DNA from: Trametopsis cervina
Taxonomy: Eukaryota; Basidiomycota; Agaricomycetes; Polyporales; Irpicaceae
Length of the DNA: 64,000 nucleotides
Direction of reading: 5' to 3'
Assembly (NCBI GenBank): GCA_022385755.1
Contig: MU278362.1
Location: forward strand, 512,251-576,250
In this document: piece by piece, positions 34,499 to 47,499 of the stretch
Layout of the letters: every line of letters begins with the position of its first letter
Position numbering within the stretch: the stretch's first letter is position 1
The notes under the pieces: generated by a model
Databases searched by the model: none
The model's input: the letters and a program-made list of their open reading frames with translations, nothing else
What the model was told of the DNA's origin: nothing
Translations under genes and position numbers: made by a program

Positions 34499-37166
34499 AT
34501 GCTCAAGCGAAGAATGGACAAGAAGGCCATTCATTCTCATCATGCAAAGAACGAAGAGGGGACTCTGCGCGCAAATATCGATGTCACTCCCACAGCTGGG
34601 TTTCCTTTCGCGTGGATGGCATTCGGAGTAGCAGTCGTGCTTGCGGGGAGTTCATATTACCTCTATGGATCCCTTGAGGGGAACAGCTCTCGACATGGAT
34701 CCTCGACGCCTATAGTTCCACAGTCTTACGCCGTCTGTGGGCAGTCACCTAACAGCATCTACACTGTCGATGATACGAAGCCGAACGTTGACTGCATCCT
34801 AGTGCATCAGGACGAAGTCCGCGTCACTGGAAATACTAGTATGTCGACCGCTTGATGGCAGATATGTTTTGAATAATTTGCACAGGCGAAATCCATCGAT
34901 ACTGGGGAGAGTACCAGAGTGAAGTTATTAAAAGGTTCTACGGGAATGAGCCGAAGGCGAGAAAGCCTTTGTCAATGTACCACCTCAAACCCGGGAGTAT
35001 CATTGTCCCTGGATTGACAGGTTTGCTAGTCTACTCCGTCCGCCTCGCTTTTCCGGAGCTAAATTAAGCGTTTAGACTCGCATGCGCATCTGATTGAATA
35101 CGGGTTTAAAATGCAGCTACCCCTAGACAATGCCAGTTCGCTTGAGGGTAAAGCATACTATATTGCTTAATTTGCACGCCACCCCTAACACATAGGTTAT
35201 GAAGATATTCTGGACATTATTGAAGCATATGTCGACGAACATCCCGAAGTGCACGAAGAACCGCCCACTTGGGTCCAAGGCATGGGCTGGGACCAAACCC
35301 GGTGGAATGGTTGGTCTGGCCAGTTTCCAACTGCTGTGAGCTTGTTTACTCTCCATTCCATCCTACTCTGATCGGATTGCTCACAGGCACACTTAGCTTC
35401 TCGCAAGAGTCTCCAGGATGTACCTATCTCATTAAGTCGTGTTGATGGTCACGCGCTGTGGGTTTCGTCTCGAGCTTTAGAAATTGCTCAACAGCAGCTC
35501 CCAGGAAAGCGATGGCCTTCCGACGATGACGTTGCAGGCGGTCAAATTGTCCGGGACAGCACGGGTCATCCAAGCGGTCAGTATTTGTGCAGGTATTCCA
35601 AACTCCAGCTTACATCTATAGCAAGGCGTATTTGTGGATAATGCCATGGCGCTGGTACGACCCCCGCCTTGGAGTCTTGAGGATAGAGACTCCTACCTTG
35701 CTTTGGCATTGCAAGACGCTGTGAGCGTTGGCTTGACAAGTGTCCATGATGCGGCTTCTACATTAGATAACATCGAAACCTTCCGGAGGAAAGTGTCATA
35801 CTCACACCTCATTGAACGTCGTTATGCTGAGGCCTAATCCCACAGTTTCGCTGATGACGGACGCCTTCCGGTAATTTGATCTTCTACTTTACCTTCGAAT
35901 TCGTCCTGAATGTTACTAGATACGGATATATGCTATGGGGAACTCAGAAAACAAAACGTACTGGGGAAACTCAATCCCTCGTTTAGAAGACTATGGGGAG
36001 CACGAACGCCTCAATATCAAGAGCATAAAACTTTACACTGATGGTCAGTTTCTAATTGAGTGTGCGACAAATACTGAACCACGCACTTGATATTCATAGG
36101 TGCATTGGGCTCATGGGGCGCGGCTCTCCTTCAGCCATACTCGGACAAGCCTGCAACATCTGGCCTCATGAGAATTGATCCGGGAACACTAGAGACTGTC
36201 GTTGAGAAGTTCTGGGAGGACGGGTGGGGAGTAGTAAGTGGTACTTTGTGGAAGACGCGAAGTTCAATCTGATCCTCGTAAACCTTGGGCAGAATATCCA
36301 TTGTATTGGGGATCGTGCGAATAAGGTTGTCCTCGACATTTTCGAGCGAATCATGACTGCAGAGAGTCAAAAGACCGGAGAAGATATCCTCACTGTAGCG
36401 GACCGACGAAGGCCACGTATAGAACATGCTCAGATAATGCGCCTAGAGGATTTGCAAAGAGCCGGCCGTCTGGGTGGTGCGCACGGTTTCATGCTGTGCC
36501 TCTTCGCTATTCTGAGAGTCGTGCAGTCATTACTAGCGTACAGCCTACACATGCCACCAGCGATATGTGGTATGCAGAAAAGCGACTGGTATGTATCGCG
36601 GCGCCAGTGTCCGTTCTGCGAAATGATACTCATATCCATGATAGGGTTCAGAGAGAATCAGAGGAGCCTATGCATACCAGACTTTACTTCAGTGCGTGTT
36701 TAAGGATGTGAATGAAGTTATATTGCTGAATCTCAATCAGAGCGTCACCCAAGCACATTCTTCCACTTGGCTCTGACTTCCCTGTAGAAGGAATAAATCC
36801 TCTCCTAGGATTTTACGCCGCGGTCTCTCGACTCGATGTCCGTGGAGAAAGTCCTCATGGTTCTAGTGGCTGGTGGGTAATAGGTCTTGAGCGATCCTCC
36901 GTCTTGAGCGATATTGAATACCAAACAACCCTAGGTATCCATCCGAGAAATTAACCCGAGCGCAGGCATTAAAAGGCATGACTCTTGACGCAGCTTATGC
37001 ATCCTTTGCAGAGGCTCGTCTTGGATCGCTTGAGCCTGGCAAGAAAGCAGACTTTGTCGTCTTAGATCGCGATATCATGTCCGAGGACACACCAGCAAGC
37101 GAAATACTGAAGACGGTCGTGCAGGCTACAGTGATCGATGGCAGAATCGCTTTTGGCGCACTATAG
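34499..37166 (+). CDS. Membrane-anchored amidohydrolase (amidohydrolase 3 / YtcJ-like)
   Basis: A metal-dependent amidohydrolase of the TIM-barrel superfamily; substrate unknown. About 640 residues in many short exons. After a charged N-terminus comes one transmembrane segment (WMAFGVAVVLAGSSYYLYG), then the beta-sandwich start (CGQSPNSIYTVDD). Catalytic motifs: DSHAHLIEYG (HxH metal ligands), WVQGMGWDQTRW, SRVDGHALWVSSRAL, KLYTDGALGSWGAAL, NIHCIGDRANK (His ligand), RIEHAQIM, SVQPTHATSDMWYAEKRL and LPLGSDFPVEGINPL (catalytic Asp). The C-terminus (GSLEPGKKADFVVLDRDIM, then TVIDGRIAF) restores the sandwich domain. All key ligands are present, so an active enzyme is likely. It converges on the amine oxidase gene with a gap of about 350 bp. 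A second in-frame ATG lies 15 nt downstream. Confidence 0.85.
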
Positions 37167-37515
37167 AATAATTGTTGATTGGGGGAGCAGTTCTACTTTG
37201 TGTACGTCTGCTACTGTGGTCGATTCTCATAAATACCCTCATTGTCCTGAGATGACTGAGAAGCTCCCAGACGAAGGCAGTGCTAATCTATTGCTGTCTA
37301 TCACCCTTCCAGAGACCTCGGGGGTTGCAACCTGCTCCTCGTAGCCACAGTCTGGCATCGTATGTGAAAAGGTAATCAACTGAGAAGTCGAAGACTATTA
37401 CAGACACATATACACTGATATACATACAACTTACATCCCCATCAGATGGATGCCCGACAGAACAAGGAGATATCAATGGCCCTCTGGCCAGTGAACTTCC
37501 TGACGCCCAATGCGG
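37167..37515. other. Short convergent intergenic region
   Basis: Joins the 3' ends of the amidohydrolase (plus) and amine oxidase (minus). Nothing else seen. Confidence 0.5.
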
Positions 37516-39643
37516 CTAAAGGCTAACTTCATAGTCGATATCATAGGGCCGAGAGTTCTTCACTTTCTTGACATGCTTGAAGCCCTCGCAGCGGGCGTAC
37601 GAACCCTTCACACATCCCGCGACCTTCAGCGCCACATCGCGCCCTTCGAAGTATGCACCATGTAAGTATCCTGCACCGAAGTAAAGACGATTAGTCGGCA
37701 GAACGATGACAGAGCCGGTTGTACTGATAGCTAGCGATGTTGAAGAGCATGCACATACCGAAATACAACTTGCTCCCTGCTTCGCCCGCGAACCATACCC
37801 GCTTCTGAACATCCGCCCTCAAGTTCGCGTGCTTCTCTTCCAAGAACGAAGGCGGCCAGTTCGCGTAGGACCCTCTGAAGAGAGCGTCCTCGTCCCATGC
37901 TTTGAAGTGAAAGTCGGTTGGAGTAGGAATTGTTACGTTGGGATACATGGTTTCTAACACCTCAAGGATCTCTTTCAAGATTTGAGATCGGGGAAGGGAG
38001 GTGATTCGGCGTGAGAATGAGTTCTGACACAATGCGTAGTCAGCAAGGCACGCAGGCATGTGTCGCCCAACACTCTACAGCGATGTTTCTACTCACAGTG
38101 ACTGTAGTGAAGAGAATACCTGAGCCCGGAAAGAAGTCTGGGTCGTCAAGACTCTGCCAGACGGGATAGCGACCGCGCTCTCTATCAGCATATAGAGCGA
38201 TCTAACAGATGATAAAAAAACGCGGTCAGTATTACAGTTTGGTGAGGACACGCACTACTTCACCTCTGTGTCAAACCAAAACTTATAGGGGAATTGCAAA
38301 AAGATCTTCGTGTAGACTCCCTAAAAAGATTCTTAGTATGTACGAATCTGATCCAAGTAGTAAACCTAATTACGTACCATTGTCATACTATGGATTGCCT
38401 CTTGCTTCCAAAATGGTAAAGGTGGTTTAAATTGGACGTCGTGATGCTGTAGAACACCCAGGCTACGCGCGGAAGATTGAGTATTCAAAGATTGACGATA
38501 TGAACCTTTATGGTTTACCTGAAAGTGCAGATAGCGTAATCTGCGCCCAGCCGGGAACCGTCCGCCAATGTTACCTGTACTCCCTCATGTGAATACGAGA
38601 TGAGCTCAACGGTGGAGTTCAGGAGGAGCTGATCTTCTCGAAGGAACTCATGAGCTTCCGATTGCAAGATCGTCTTGAAACCGCGTTTGTCAACGGACAT
38701 GGCGTTCTTTTCGGAAAATGTGAAGAACGTCGAATTGTTATTCTGAATTTGCGATGCATTGTCGGTAAAGAAAGACCACCAAAGGGACAAAAGTCAGCGC
38801 TGAGTAAAGTTGCAGGCACGAAGATGAATGTTCATGGCCAGCCTCTCAGGGAGGCTGAGCAGACACGATATTTACCCATGAGGATGCCAGCCAAGATGTC
38901 TCCTCTGGCGACGATTGAAATTCCCAATCAAACTGTGAAATGTCATTCAACAAATGCATAACCTATCGAGGATTGAAACGTCGTACGTGGAAATATTCCG
39001 CCGCCCTCTCTTGGGGTGTTTGTGGCTGAGATCCTGTCAGAGAATACCCCGCACGTGCGCTAGCGTCGACCAGACCCGCCGGCAACCTAGCACCAGCTGA
39101 AGCGATGAGCCTGTCGAAGTTGACAGACGCGTCCGCCACCACATGAGCGTAATCAGCAGGCCCAGACTCATCATAAGTTGCTGTAGGACCTCTTATATGA
39201 AGAGAGTGGGTATAAATACAGAAGCACGAAGACGTACATAGACCGCCGAAATACGAACTTAGGCGAGTATCAAGGGAGTGCTTCTTGGCCAGAGTCCACA
39301 CAGGATTCTCAGGTCCGTCGCCAGTACGTGTTCCCTGGACCCAGTTCGCACCGAGCTCAACAGTGTACTGACGCCCAGACTCACCGAGTGTGTAACTCAT
39401 GATGCGCCCTCCGAGTTCGTGACGCGCTTCGACGAGAATGAAGTCGTCGACACCATGATCATGAAGCGTACGGGCAGCAGTGATGCCGGCCATACCACCG
39501 CCAAGTATGAGGACTTTCGTGTTCCTATCATGCGGTCCACGCGAAGACGAAAGGGGTAGCTGGAGGAGTGGTGTTGGTGCTGCTAGGCATGCCCAGAAGC
39601 ATAATGTCACAATCACAGCCTGAGACGGAAGCTTCAAGTGCAT
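37516..39643 (-). CDS. Secreted flavin amine oxidase (polyamine oxidase-like)
   Basis: FAD-dependent oxidation of amines, probably polyamines, releasing aldehyde, amine and H2O2. The start at 39643 gives a signal peptide (AVIVTLCFWACLAAPTP). The FAD-binding Rossmann motif follows (KVLILGGGMAGITAARTL ... VEARHELGGRI), then VELGANWVQGT. Later exons contain FDWEFQSSPEETSWLASSW, KRGFKTILQSEAHEFL, LLLNSTVELISYSHEGVQV and the substrate-domain KIFLQFPYKFWFDTE. The C-terminal FAD motif is VWFAGEAGSKLYFGYLHGAY. About 500 residues, full length for the family. The signal peptide suggests extracellular or vesicular action, unlike peroxisomal or cytosolic yeast Fms1. A TATA-like TATATAA sits 74 nt upstream (39717-39723). 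Confidence 0.87.
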
Positions 39644-41088
39644 GAAGGTAGAGCGCTGGGCCTCTAGACGCGGGAGAGAGGTCGGGTCGGAACTGAGGGA
39701 TACGACAACGTCGTCCTTATATAGAGCATATGGGCGTGTCTATTACGGATGAGGGAAGTTCAGACGAGCGACCCGGGTCGAAGAATCATAAAGATAAGAA
39801 AGATGAGATAAGCAAGTACTGACAGTGACCATCATAACACTGCAGATCCACATCTTCCGACCTCGCCATAGTACCATGTGCACTGGGGTTAATCGAAGGG
39901 GTTGAAGTGGCCGTAAGGTCCAAGTTGTTGCCAGTCCGTGCAGGTACACTTCTCATGCTTTGCGGATAAGTCGTATATCGAGAAAACGGGCCATCAGCGC
40001 TTCAAAGGCTAGCTGCGTGTGTCCCATTTGATTACTATTCCCAACGCAGACTCCTCCGTGCGAGGGAGCGAGACAGCGCGTCCACGAGAATTTCAAGCGG
40101 CCAGATAACTCTCTCCATTAGATCACGGGCGGAGCATATCCTCTGACCAAGACTATCGACGCCACAGCTCGCAGACTGTCCACAGGGCGCTTTTGGGTTT
40201 CGTATCGGTGTGATGTAGCACGATACACGGCGGATAACATAGAGAGATAAACTCACCGGAAGTCCCACGATCATGTTATACACGGCGTGCAGCCTCTCAC
40301 GCCCATGGCAACGTACTCGCCCTGCGGATATCTGGCATCACATTTTGGTGTGACGGAGATAGAGGGCTTGTCCTGCGTCTGCCCGGTCAGGCGACCCGCA
40401 AAATCACGTTGCTGGACAGCTGCCATACCCATTGAACGTAGTATGTCTATAAGAATGCCAAGAAATGAGCTATGGGGGTGGAGCGATCTCTCGACAGACC
40501 TCATATGAGTAAGAACGCGTTAGAGCGATGTGCCGTAACACACTAGCAAGGGCGTGAAGAAGTCACGAGGGACTGATTCCATGTCTGGGCATCAACGCTG
40601 TAGTGCGACACAGAAATTCGGGACACTGGTGGTCTGGCCGCATAAGTGTAGGTCATTGCAGACACAGATTATGGGCGTACGGGTGTAAGCACAAGGCGGA
40701 AACGATTGTAAGCGCGTCTAGAAATCTCGGCTTTCCCCGTGTCTTGACCTCTAACTGCGTAGAGCTGCGATTCAAACCATATGCAAATGAAATGACAATG
40801 TTGATCATTAAACACAGCGAATCAATCTCTAGGAGACATAGACAATACATCACGATTTCTAGCAGTACAGCTGTAGGATAGGGCTTGAGCCAGCAATGAC
40901 AAATAGATACTGGACGACACTAATGAGTAAGTCCGCCGAAAAATTGGAAGGCACGAGCCAAGGAGGAGACATGGAGTGTTACAGGGAGGCGTATGTCAGA
41001 GTCAGACGGGGTATCAGACGAGAATGAGTGAAGAGGTGGAAGCAAGAGAAGAGACTGAAACAGAGAATACCACTATCGTATAACCTTA
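39644..41088. other. Intergenic between two minus-strand genes
   Basis: About 1.4 kb including the amine oxidase promoter. Short minus-strand frames at 40035-40504 lack motifs. No gene recognised. Confidence 0.4.
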
Positions 41089-43192
41089 CTAGAGCGTAAG
41101 CACCAGGCTGCACTTGCCGTCCGTAGCAACATCCTTGACAGCCATGTCCATAGTGCATGCCTTGTCGCCGACATTCTCGAACTTGGGCCCGTCAATCTTC
41201 TTTGAAACCTGGTAGGAGATTGCGGCAAGTCGAGTGGTTTCTCTGACCCGTACTAAACTCACGCTCATTAGAAACATATAAGAACAGCTAACGTGAAAGA
41301 GAAACGCACGTGACTTCGGTGAGGAATCTCCTTGCACAGTGACAGTAACATCGATAAAGTTCTCCATCTTGGTCTGTAGGGTATGTAGTTAGTAGGGGAT
41401 CTTGTGCGTGTATTGTAGTCTCGAAGATCCCTACCTTGGTTAGGCGTGTTGTCATACTCGTCACGCGAGTTTTATCTGCCTCCGCAGCCTTACTCAGCCT
41501 GTCGTGTTCGCCGTTGTCCCATTTATCTGTAAGCTAAAAAGCTGTCAGTCACCTACTGCGCAGTGGATGATATAACGAGATAAACGTACGCCGAAGGCAG
41601 TGTAACAATCCTTGATCCTCGCTTCTGCCTCCTTGAAGCCTTCCAAGATATCCTCCTTGTCGCAATCCTGCACGTCGAATCCTTCAGTAGCCTTAAACGC
41701 TTCAACAGCGCTCTTTAGAGCTTTGACGCTCTCATCGAATGCGCTGTCCAGAAACATAAGCGACTGCTTCTTGAGACGAAGGGATAGTAAAATCAACATA
41801 CGTCTCGAGAGGAGGAATATTCCGCGCAACACGACGTCCGTCCTCATTGAAGAGATCGACGAGACTGTGGCACAAGATAACCAGCGCCATAGCACGCGCG
41901 TGGAATGGACGACGGACGTGTCCGCGCATCTTGATGAGCTGCAGGTATGTGGATGGGCACTCCACGCCAGGGATCACCTAGGGGAGCGTGTCAGAATAAG
42001 AGGAATAGAGACATCAATGCTGCAAACCTTGAGGATCTCTAGCCAATCGTTGTAAACATCTTTCAGCGTTTTATTTTCTGGCAAGCTTTGCTGGTCGACG
42101 AGGTATCCAGCAAGCCTTCGATGCAAGTTCAGCGTTGAATTTAATAAAGCTAAGTGAAAAGCCGTACTTGTTGGCCTCAGACCATACGAGGTAAGATTCC
42201 AGATGGTCTCGCCATTGTTTGTCCTTGCTCTCATCGGCTGCAGCCACTCCTAGCGCTCCGAGCGCGACAAATGCAAACTTGATAGTGATAGCCACTTTTT
42301 CCTGCGTAGTGAAAGAACTAAGAAACAAAGACAGAGATATGTCGAATAATCACAAACATCATCTGCGCCGGTACCAACGGTACCGTCGAGCTGCTGGAGA
42401 AGGCCATCGATAGCGGTGATGGCCTGTTTCACGTTCCTATAAATAGATCAGAGTCGATTCTTTACGAGTGTTGGGTACGACGTACTGGAACATAGTTGCA
42501 GATTGCAATGTTTTATGCGCTGTGATCTGTTTGTGGATGTCCCTAAAGAAGGCGACGTCATCCTGTGAGGCGGTCTGATCATTAGCCTGCTTAATTGTGT
42601 CGGCTGCTTCTCCATCGAATAGAGCCTGTGATTTGCATTCATGAGCAAAAGGAGTACCTGTAGTAAAGAGCTATCACTTACATTAATATGATTGTCAGAG
42701 TAAAGCTTGTTCATCTGCTCGCGCAATTTCGTCCTATTCGTCTCCCATTTGTCGGCAGCGGTAATGCATTTGTCGATCGCGTCAACACCTCCTAGATACT
42801 CATCCGCGTCTTCTTCGGCTGCATCTATGATGCTGAAAAGATTTCTGTGAAGAGAAACGTTAACCACCTTTGACCTATCACGCTAGGCCAATTTGGGAAC
42901 CGACATACTCTTCGAGAGCGTCGATGGCAGAAGTGTATTTCACAAAGTCTTTCCAATGCGCTTCCAGGGCGGTTTCCTGAGCATCCTCGATGGCACGGAT
43001 CAGAGGGACGATCTTGTCATATGCATCGCGGGATCTTTCGACGACTCGGTATGCGGTCTGGTGGTTACGACGGAGTTGAGTGACCTCCAGTCCGGCGCAC
43101 TTCAGGAGCGTGCGAGCTGCAGCGGTGACCTCAAACGCTTCGGCGTCGGCATTGTCGGGAGTTGTGAGATCGAAGAACAGTGCGTCAGACAT
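41089..43192 (-). CDS. Long alpha-helical protein with a hydrophobic segment, unknown family
   Basis: I cannot name the family. About ten exons join in frame to give roughly 500 residues, nearly all predicted helix by composition: AAARTLLKCAGLEVTQLRRN, IIDAAEEDADEYLGGVDAID, KQAITAIDGLLQQLDGTVG. About midway lies one strongly hydrophobic stretch (AITIKFAFVALGALGVAAA) flanked by charged residues; then more helices, RPFHARAMALVILCHSLVDL, and DESVKALKSAVEAFKATEGF. The last part switches to strand-like sequence (FIDVTVTVQGDSSPKS, KIDGPKFENVGDKACTMD, CSLVLTL). No signal peptide. Long helices around one hydrophobic hairpin-sized segment recall helical membrane-inserting proteins, but this is shape only, with no sequence match known to me. 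A TATATATA lies about 55 nt upstream. Confidence 0.6.
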
Positions 43193-44602
43193 GGTGGAGG
43201 GATGTTGCTGTCCAGGACTGGTATGACTCTGTTATTCGTGCATGTATATATACGTACGTCTTGAAAGCACCGCCTGCGCGTGGATTTTACTTTCTGAACA
43301 CCAAGGACCATGATTGCAAACTACGAATTTCTCCCAGTTGCGCGGCTTGGCAAAAACACATGGCATCCAACTAGCCACACGATTGCAGCATGTTTATAGC
43401 GCCTGTGAGACACCATCCTGTCGTATACGGGTGACTTTCACCTCCGCGGCATCAGATACTTCGAACCAGGGATAGCGGAAGGAGCTGACGGCAATGAACG
43501 TGTACGGCGGCTTGCTGAAGCAGGTAGGATCAAGCAGTCGGAGTTGAACCATCAAGACATGTAGGCTAACACGCCCACCAAGGGTCCTATTCAATGTCAT
43601 TGCTTTTCGTTATTATGTGGGAAGGTGGCAGTTGGTATACGGCCAGGATGCCAGCGAACCTTCTTTGGCTGTCAAAGCAGCAGATCGCAGTCAATCAGGC
43701 TGTCCACTTGTACGTTCGCCATGATGCATAGGGCCCTGGGTATTCCAAGCTAAAATACCGCCCAGCGGTTATGGTCCGCTAGCTTTGCAGATACGACATT
43801 GTACCCTGAGCATCAGGCAGTGCCACTGGTACAAAGAACGGCGTACAAGTTAGATGGCTCAATCTTTCCCAAAGCGTGACAATTGGGAGTTCTTACCTTG
43901 AGCACATTTTCCGAGGAGACTGCCAGAGCATGACAGCATAGTGTGAGCCATAGCCTACTGAGGCTGCTAGACGCGCATATGCTTCATTGCGTATGCTAAG
44001 CGCGAAGCGCCCTTTTTTGAACTTCGTTCATCGCCAGCACGTCCATGTTTGTGCTCTAGAGCACATTCCTCGTGCAAATGTAACGGGATACTCACGTGGT
44101 ACGAAAGTTAAACCCTGCTTATCTGATCCTCGGAAACTGTACCGTGTCACCCGGACCTATTCGGTATGTCCTCCTCAAGGGCGCAGACGTTACCCTTGTT
44201 GACACCTTCCTCTCCGTTTGCTTGCAGGAGGCCTCACCATGATATTGACTTCAAGGAGCGCTATCTCTATGGAAGATAGAGGTACCGCTGAGTCGAGAAG
44301 GGCTACTTATTCGACATGAAATTGATCCAACCTGCATTCCATTCGGTGTCTTATATCAGCAGGACACGTAGGAATATAATAGTTCAAGCTATCGTATTGC
44401 GGATAACTTTTTCGAGGAGCCCCAAAGGCAAGCGTTGATCAAGATGTAGAACTTTCTCGGTAAGCAGTCTCTTGTCGTGCTGGAGTCCAATACCAAACTC
44501 CCAAACAACTTTCGTTGAGCTGGGAGTGGATGGTTCGGATCGTTCTGCGTTCAGAAAGCATCGGAAATTTCTATTCATTTCCGTCCTGGCACAGCTTTGC
44601 AC
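43193..44602. other. Intergenic upstream of the duplicated block
   Basis: No firm gene. A minus-strand frame at 43394-43600 (68 codons, with YTFIAVSSFRYPWFEVSD) has protein-like composition and could be a small gene or a lost exon. The rest shows nothing. Confidence 0.35.
43394..43600 (-). other. Possible small ORF
   Basis: 68 codons starting MTLNRTLGGRVSLHVLMVQL, followed by PYTFIAVSSFRYPWFEVSD. No family recognised and no introns evident. It lies upstream of the helical-protein gene on the same strand. Confidence 0.25.
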
Positions 44603-44997
44603 CCTAGTTATGTAAGGGCCTGTAGCAGGTCAAACCTAGTTATGGTATTGATTCTGCGATCTGTGACGTCCAATTGCAAGAATTCTTGTGCAGTGCACAT
44701 GGCGTCCAGGACCATACGCACCTAGTTTGGTGCGTTTCTCAAACGGAAACCGCCGATAGCCCACTATGGCCTCCCACTTCCATCCTCCTCCGACCCAATT
44801 GCCCAGAGGCGTTTCTCTCAGAGAGGAGGATATTGTATTCAGTGCAGTAACATATTTATCATCCGCCTGCAGGAGGCCACGCCGTGGTGATGATTATGCG
44901 CTTTGTGCTGTTTAATAGAACTGTTGATCTGTCGGAAGAGATATGTAGACATGCAAACATCTCTAAAACTTAACGACCTCCTCTCGCCACACTCGGA

Positions 44998-47099
44998 ATG
45001 GGCTTAATCCCTTCTCTTCCTCGCTTGGCGTCCAAGACGAATAGGAAATTCCGGAACCAAACGGTCAAAGCAATTACCATAGGACATGACTTCTCTCATC
45101 AGCTACAGAATTCTGGGCCGGATATTGAGGCAAAGCTCTCTAGGTCAGCATGAGTTAACTCGTTGTTTGACGATACGCTAACAAAGGTTGCAGGCTCATC
45201 CATGTCATCGACACTGCACTGCACGCATGCATTGATGAAAAGGGACTAGAGGACAAGGGATGGACTGAATTCGTCCCACGGCAGGACGCTGTGATCTCCA
45301 CGATACCTTATTCAAGTGTAATGGATGTCCTGAGTAAGGTGCTGGGCAATTTTGCGAACTCGTACAGCTGCGGGTAAGAGCTCACCTTTTTATCCTCACC
45401 TCTTATGAAGTTCATTTTGAGCAGGTACACGGGCGATGAGGTAGAAAAGCAGATGCGTGGAGCAAAAGCCCTCGACGACAAATGCATGAAGCAACTACAA
45501 GCAAAAATTGACAAGTATTCGAAGCAACTCAAGCATATGGCGAATTCGAAGGTAGGCAGAGTTTCCCTCACCTTGGATTTCCTGATTTGACGCTACACTC
45601 CAGGCATCGACCTCCGTCAACTTGCTCAACTTCACCGTCAGTCCAGCTTTGCTATTCGAAGAGGCAGATCACAATCGTTCAGTTTCAGGTTAGCACTATG
45701 TCACTTGGTCTTATTCCCACTAATGGCATGTTTCCGTGTAGTCAACATTAGTGCTACGGCCGAGTATCCCGAGATCCTTTACAAATTCAGGCGAACCTGG
45801 CTAATAAAATATGAGAGACAATCACAGATCCCACCCATTTTAAACCCGCACTTCTACTCGAGCTACGCCCTCAGCACGACTGCAAGCAAATTCCCGCCCA
45901 AGATCTCTCCTCTCATGGACGGTGAGGCCGAGTGGAAACGACCCGGGAGAATCTGGGTTGTTTGCGACCGCCATGATGGCAATCGCTTCACACTGAACAT
46001 CGGGGACTCTGCGCGTGTCTATGGTGCGCTCCGCCAGATCAAAATTAAAGAAAGGAGTGTGCATGTACTGAAAGGTTCGTCGTCTCCACCAGCGCCATTG
46101 TATCCATACCTCTTATACAACCAGATCTACATGGCAACCTGCGCAGCCTACCGGACACGCAGGACAGAAAATTTACTATCACTCTCCTGCCAGCGTCTCC
46201 CAATGTCTCTGTCCCATCTAAAGAGGTTGTCAACGTGTCAGAACTTGTGTCGCGTTTCTCGGAAGCAGATGCGACACCCTTGTCTTGTGCACAACCTCAG
46301 ATCGAGACAGGCATTTTCCAGCCACAGGCAGCCCACGTTGGTACCTTGCAGCGCAGGGAGTCAACGTCACAAGCGTTAACACCGCCCGCAGCGGTGAATG
46401 TTCAGGAGAAAACATGGTCGGACTTGCGAGCCAACATTCTGCCGGACACTGCACCCCCGCTAACACCCCACCGCACAACATACATATCAGAACAGACAGC
46501 TCAGTCCCACTCACAAGCCAATGCATCGCAGGTTGCGGTACCCACATCCCACTCACGATCGTCGATATCGACAGCGAGTGCCCGAGAAATACCAGTTCCC
46601 CGACCCGACATTGTTTCGCAAGGCACTGTGTCTGATTCCTCATCACGATACCGGGGTTCGCAGCAGGCGGAAGTAGCGAGAGACAATGCAATACACATAC
46701 CAGATAGTGCTATCAAAGATACAAGGACGGCCTCACCATCTCATGCATCCCCCCCACGACAACCACTACTTGCACCACCGTCGCGCAACTTAGAGGCGAC
46801 TTCTCTGCACTTAGAAAGGTCATCGGTAGGGTAGCTTTATCTTTCATGTGTTGTCGTGCACTCAACCCATCCCTCAGAGTACTGTTCCAATGCCTCCAGC
46901 CCCAGCCTTTACCAGTTCGATCCCATTGCAAACCACGATACCTCTACCCCCTACACCTGTGCAGCAACCGGTCTTACCTGAGCGTCCACCGGTCCGTCAT
47001 GTACATGTTAGCAAGGAAGGGAACCCTCAGGACGGATGGGTGCAGCGCTACGTCGTGCGCCCCGTCAAGTTTGTATTAAGTCAAAGGAGTCGTGGATAG
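44998..47099 (+). CDS. Protein A1: coiled-coil plus Ser/Thr/Pro-rich tail, unknown family
   Basis: Family not recognised; intact, about seven exons. Exon 1 (MGLIPSLPRL, then NRKFRNQTVKAITIGHDFS) is followed by a helical exon (VIDTALHACIDEKGLEDKGW) and a coiled-coil exon (EKQMRGAKALDDKCMKQLQA). A fifth exon has a folded look: AEYPEILYKFRRTW, NPHFYSSYAL, RIWVVCDRHDGNRFTLNIGD and SARVYGALRQI. Then a long low-complexity region rich in Ser, Thr, Pro and Gln (about 200 residues) and a short conserved basic end (DGWVQRYVVRPVKFVL). No signal peptide or membrane segment. Paralog A2 lies 5.0 kb downstream with identical intron positions, and conservation concentrates in the coiled coil, the WVVCDR region and the C-terminal peptide. 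Each A gene is followed by small membrane-protein genes. Confidence 0.7.
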
Positions 47100-47499
47100 A
47101 CTGCAGCGTAGCGACGGTGTACTGATGAGAAAAGGTCACATTTGGTGGTCCGTATTCAGTGACGGCGGATATCCCTCATCTCGTAACTGCCAACATGACC
47201 CGTGCAAAAGGTCTTATCCAGGGTTCGAGTCTGCTCGACATACCACCTCGTTTTGTTGTCTCAAGTTACATACATGGACCAACAACCCACGCCCATCTCC
47301 GAGCGTACGAGGACCGGCATGTCAAACATCACACTGCTTTTGTAAGCATTGGAGTCATCGGAACTTCTTGTGCGTGGTGCAACGCAGTTGCCACAAGGTA
47401 CACTCTATTGGCACAATCCCGCCCTTCATTTCCATCTGTAAACCTTAGTATATGCTGGAATCTGTTGGCTTGACTGGAATTACTGCGCTCGTTGTCATC

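Noticed and set aside
47195..47240. GGTTCGAGTCT resembling a tRNA B box
   Set aside because: No matching A box, no cloverleaf arms, and the copy 2 sequence does not conserve it.
47159..47473. 104-codon ORF after A1 (starts MTADIPHLV)
   Set aside because: The homologous DNA in copy 2 (52.2-52.5 kb) does not keep the frame, so this is conserved 3' flank rather than a gene.
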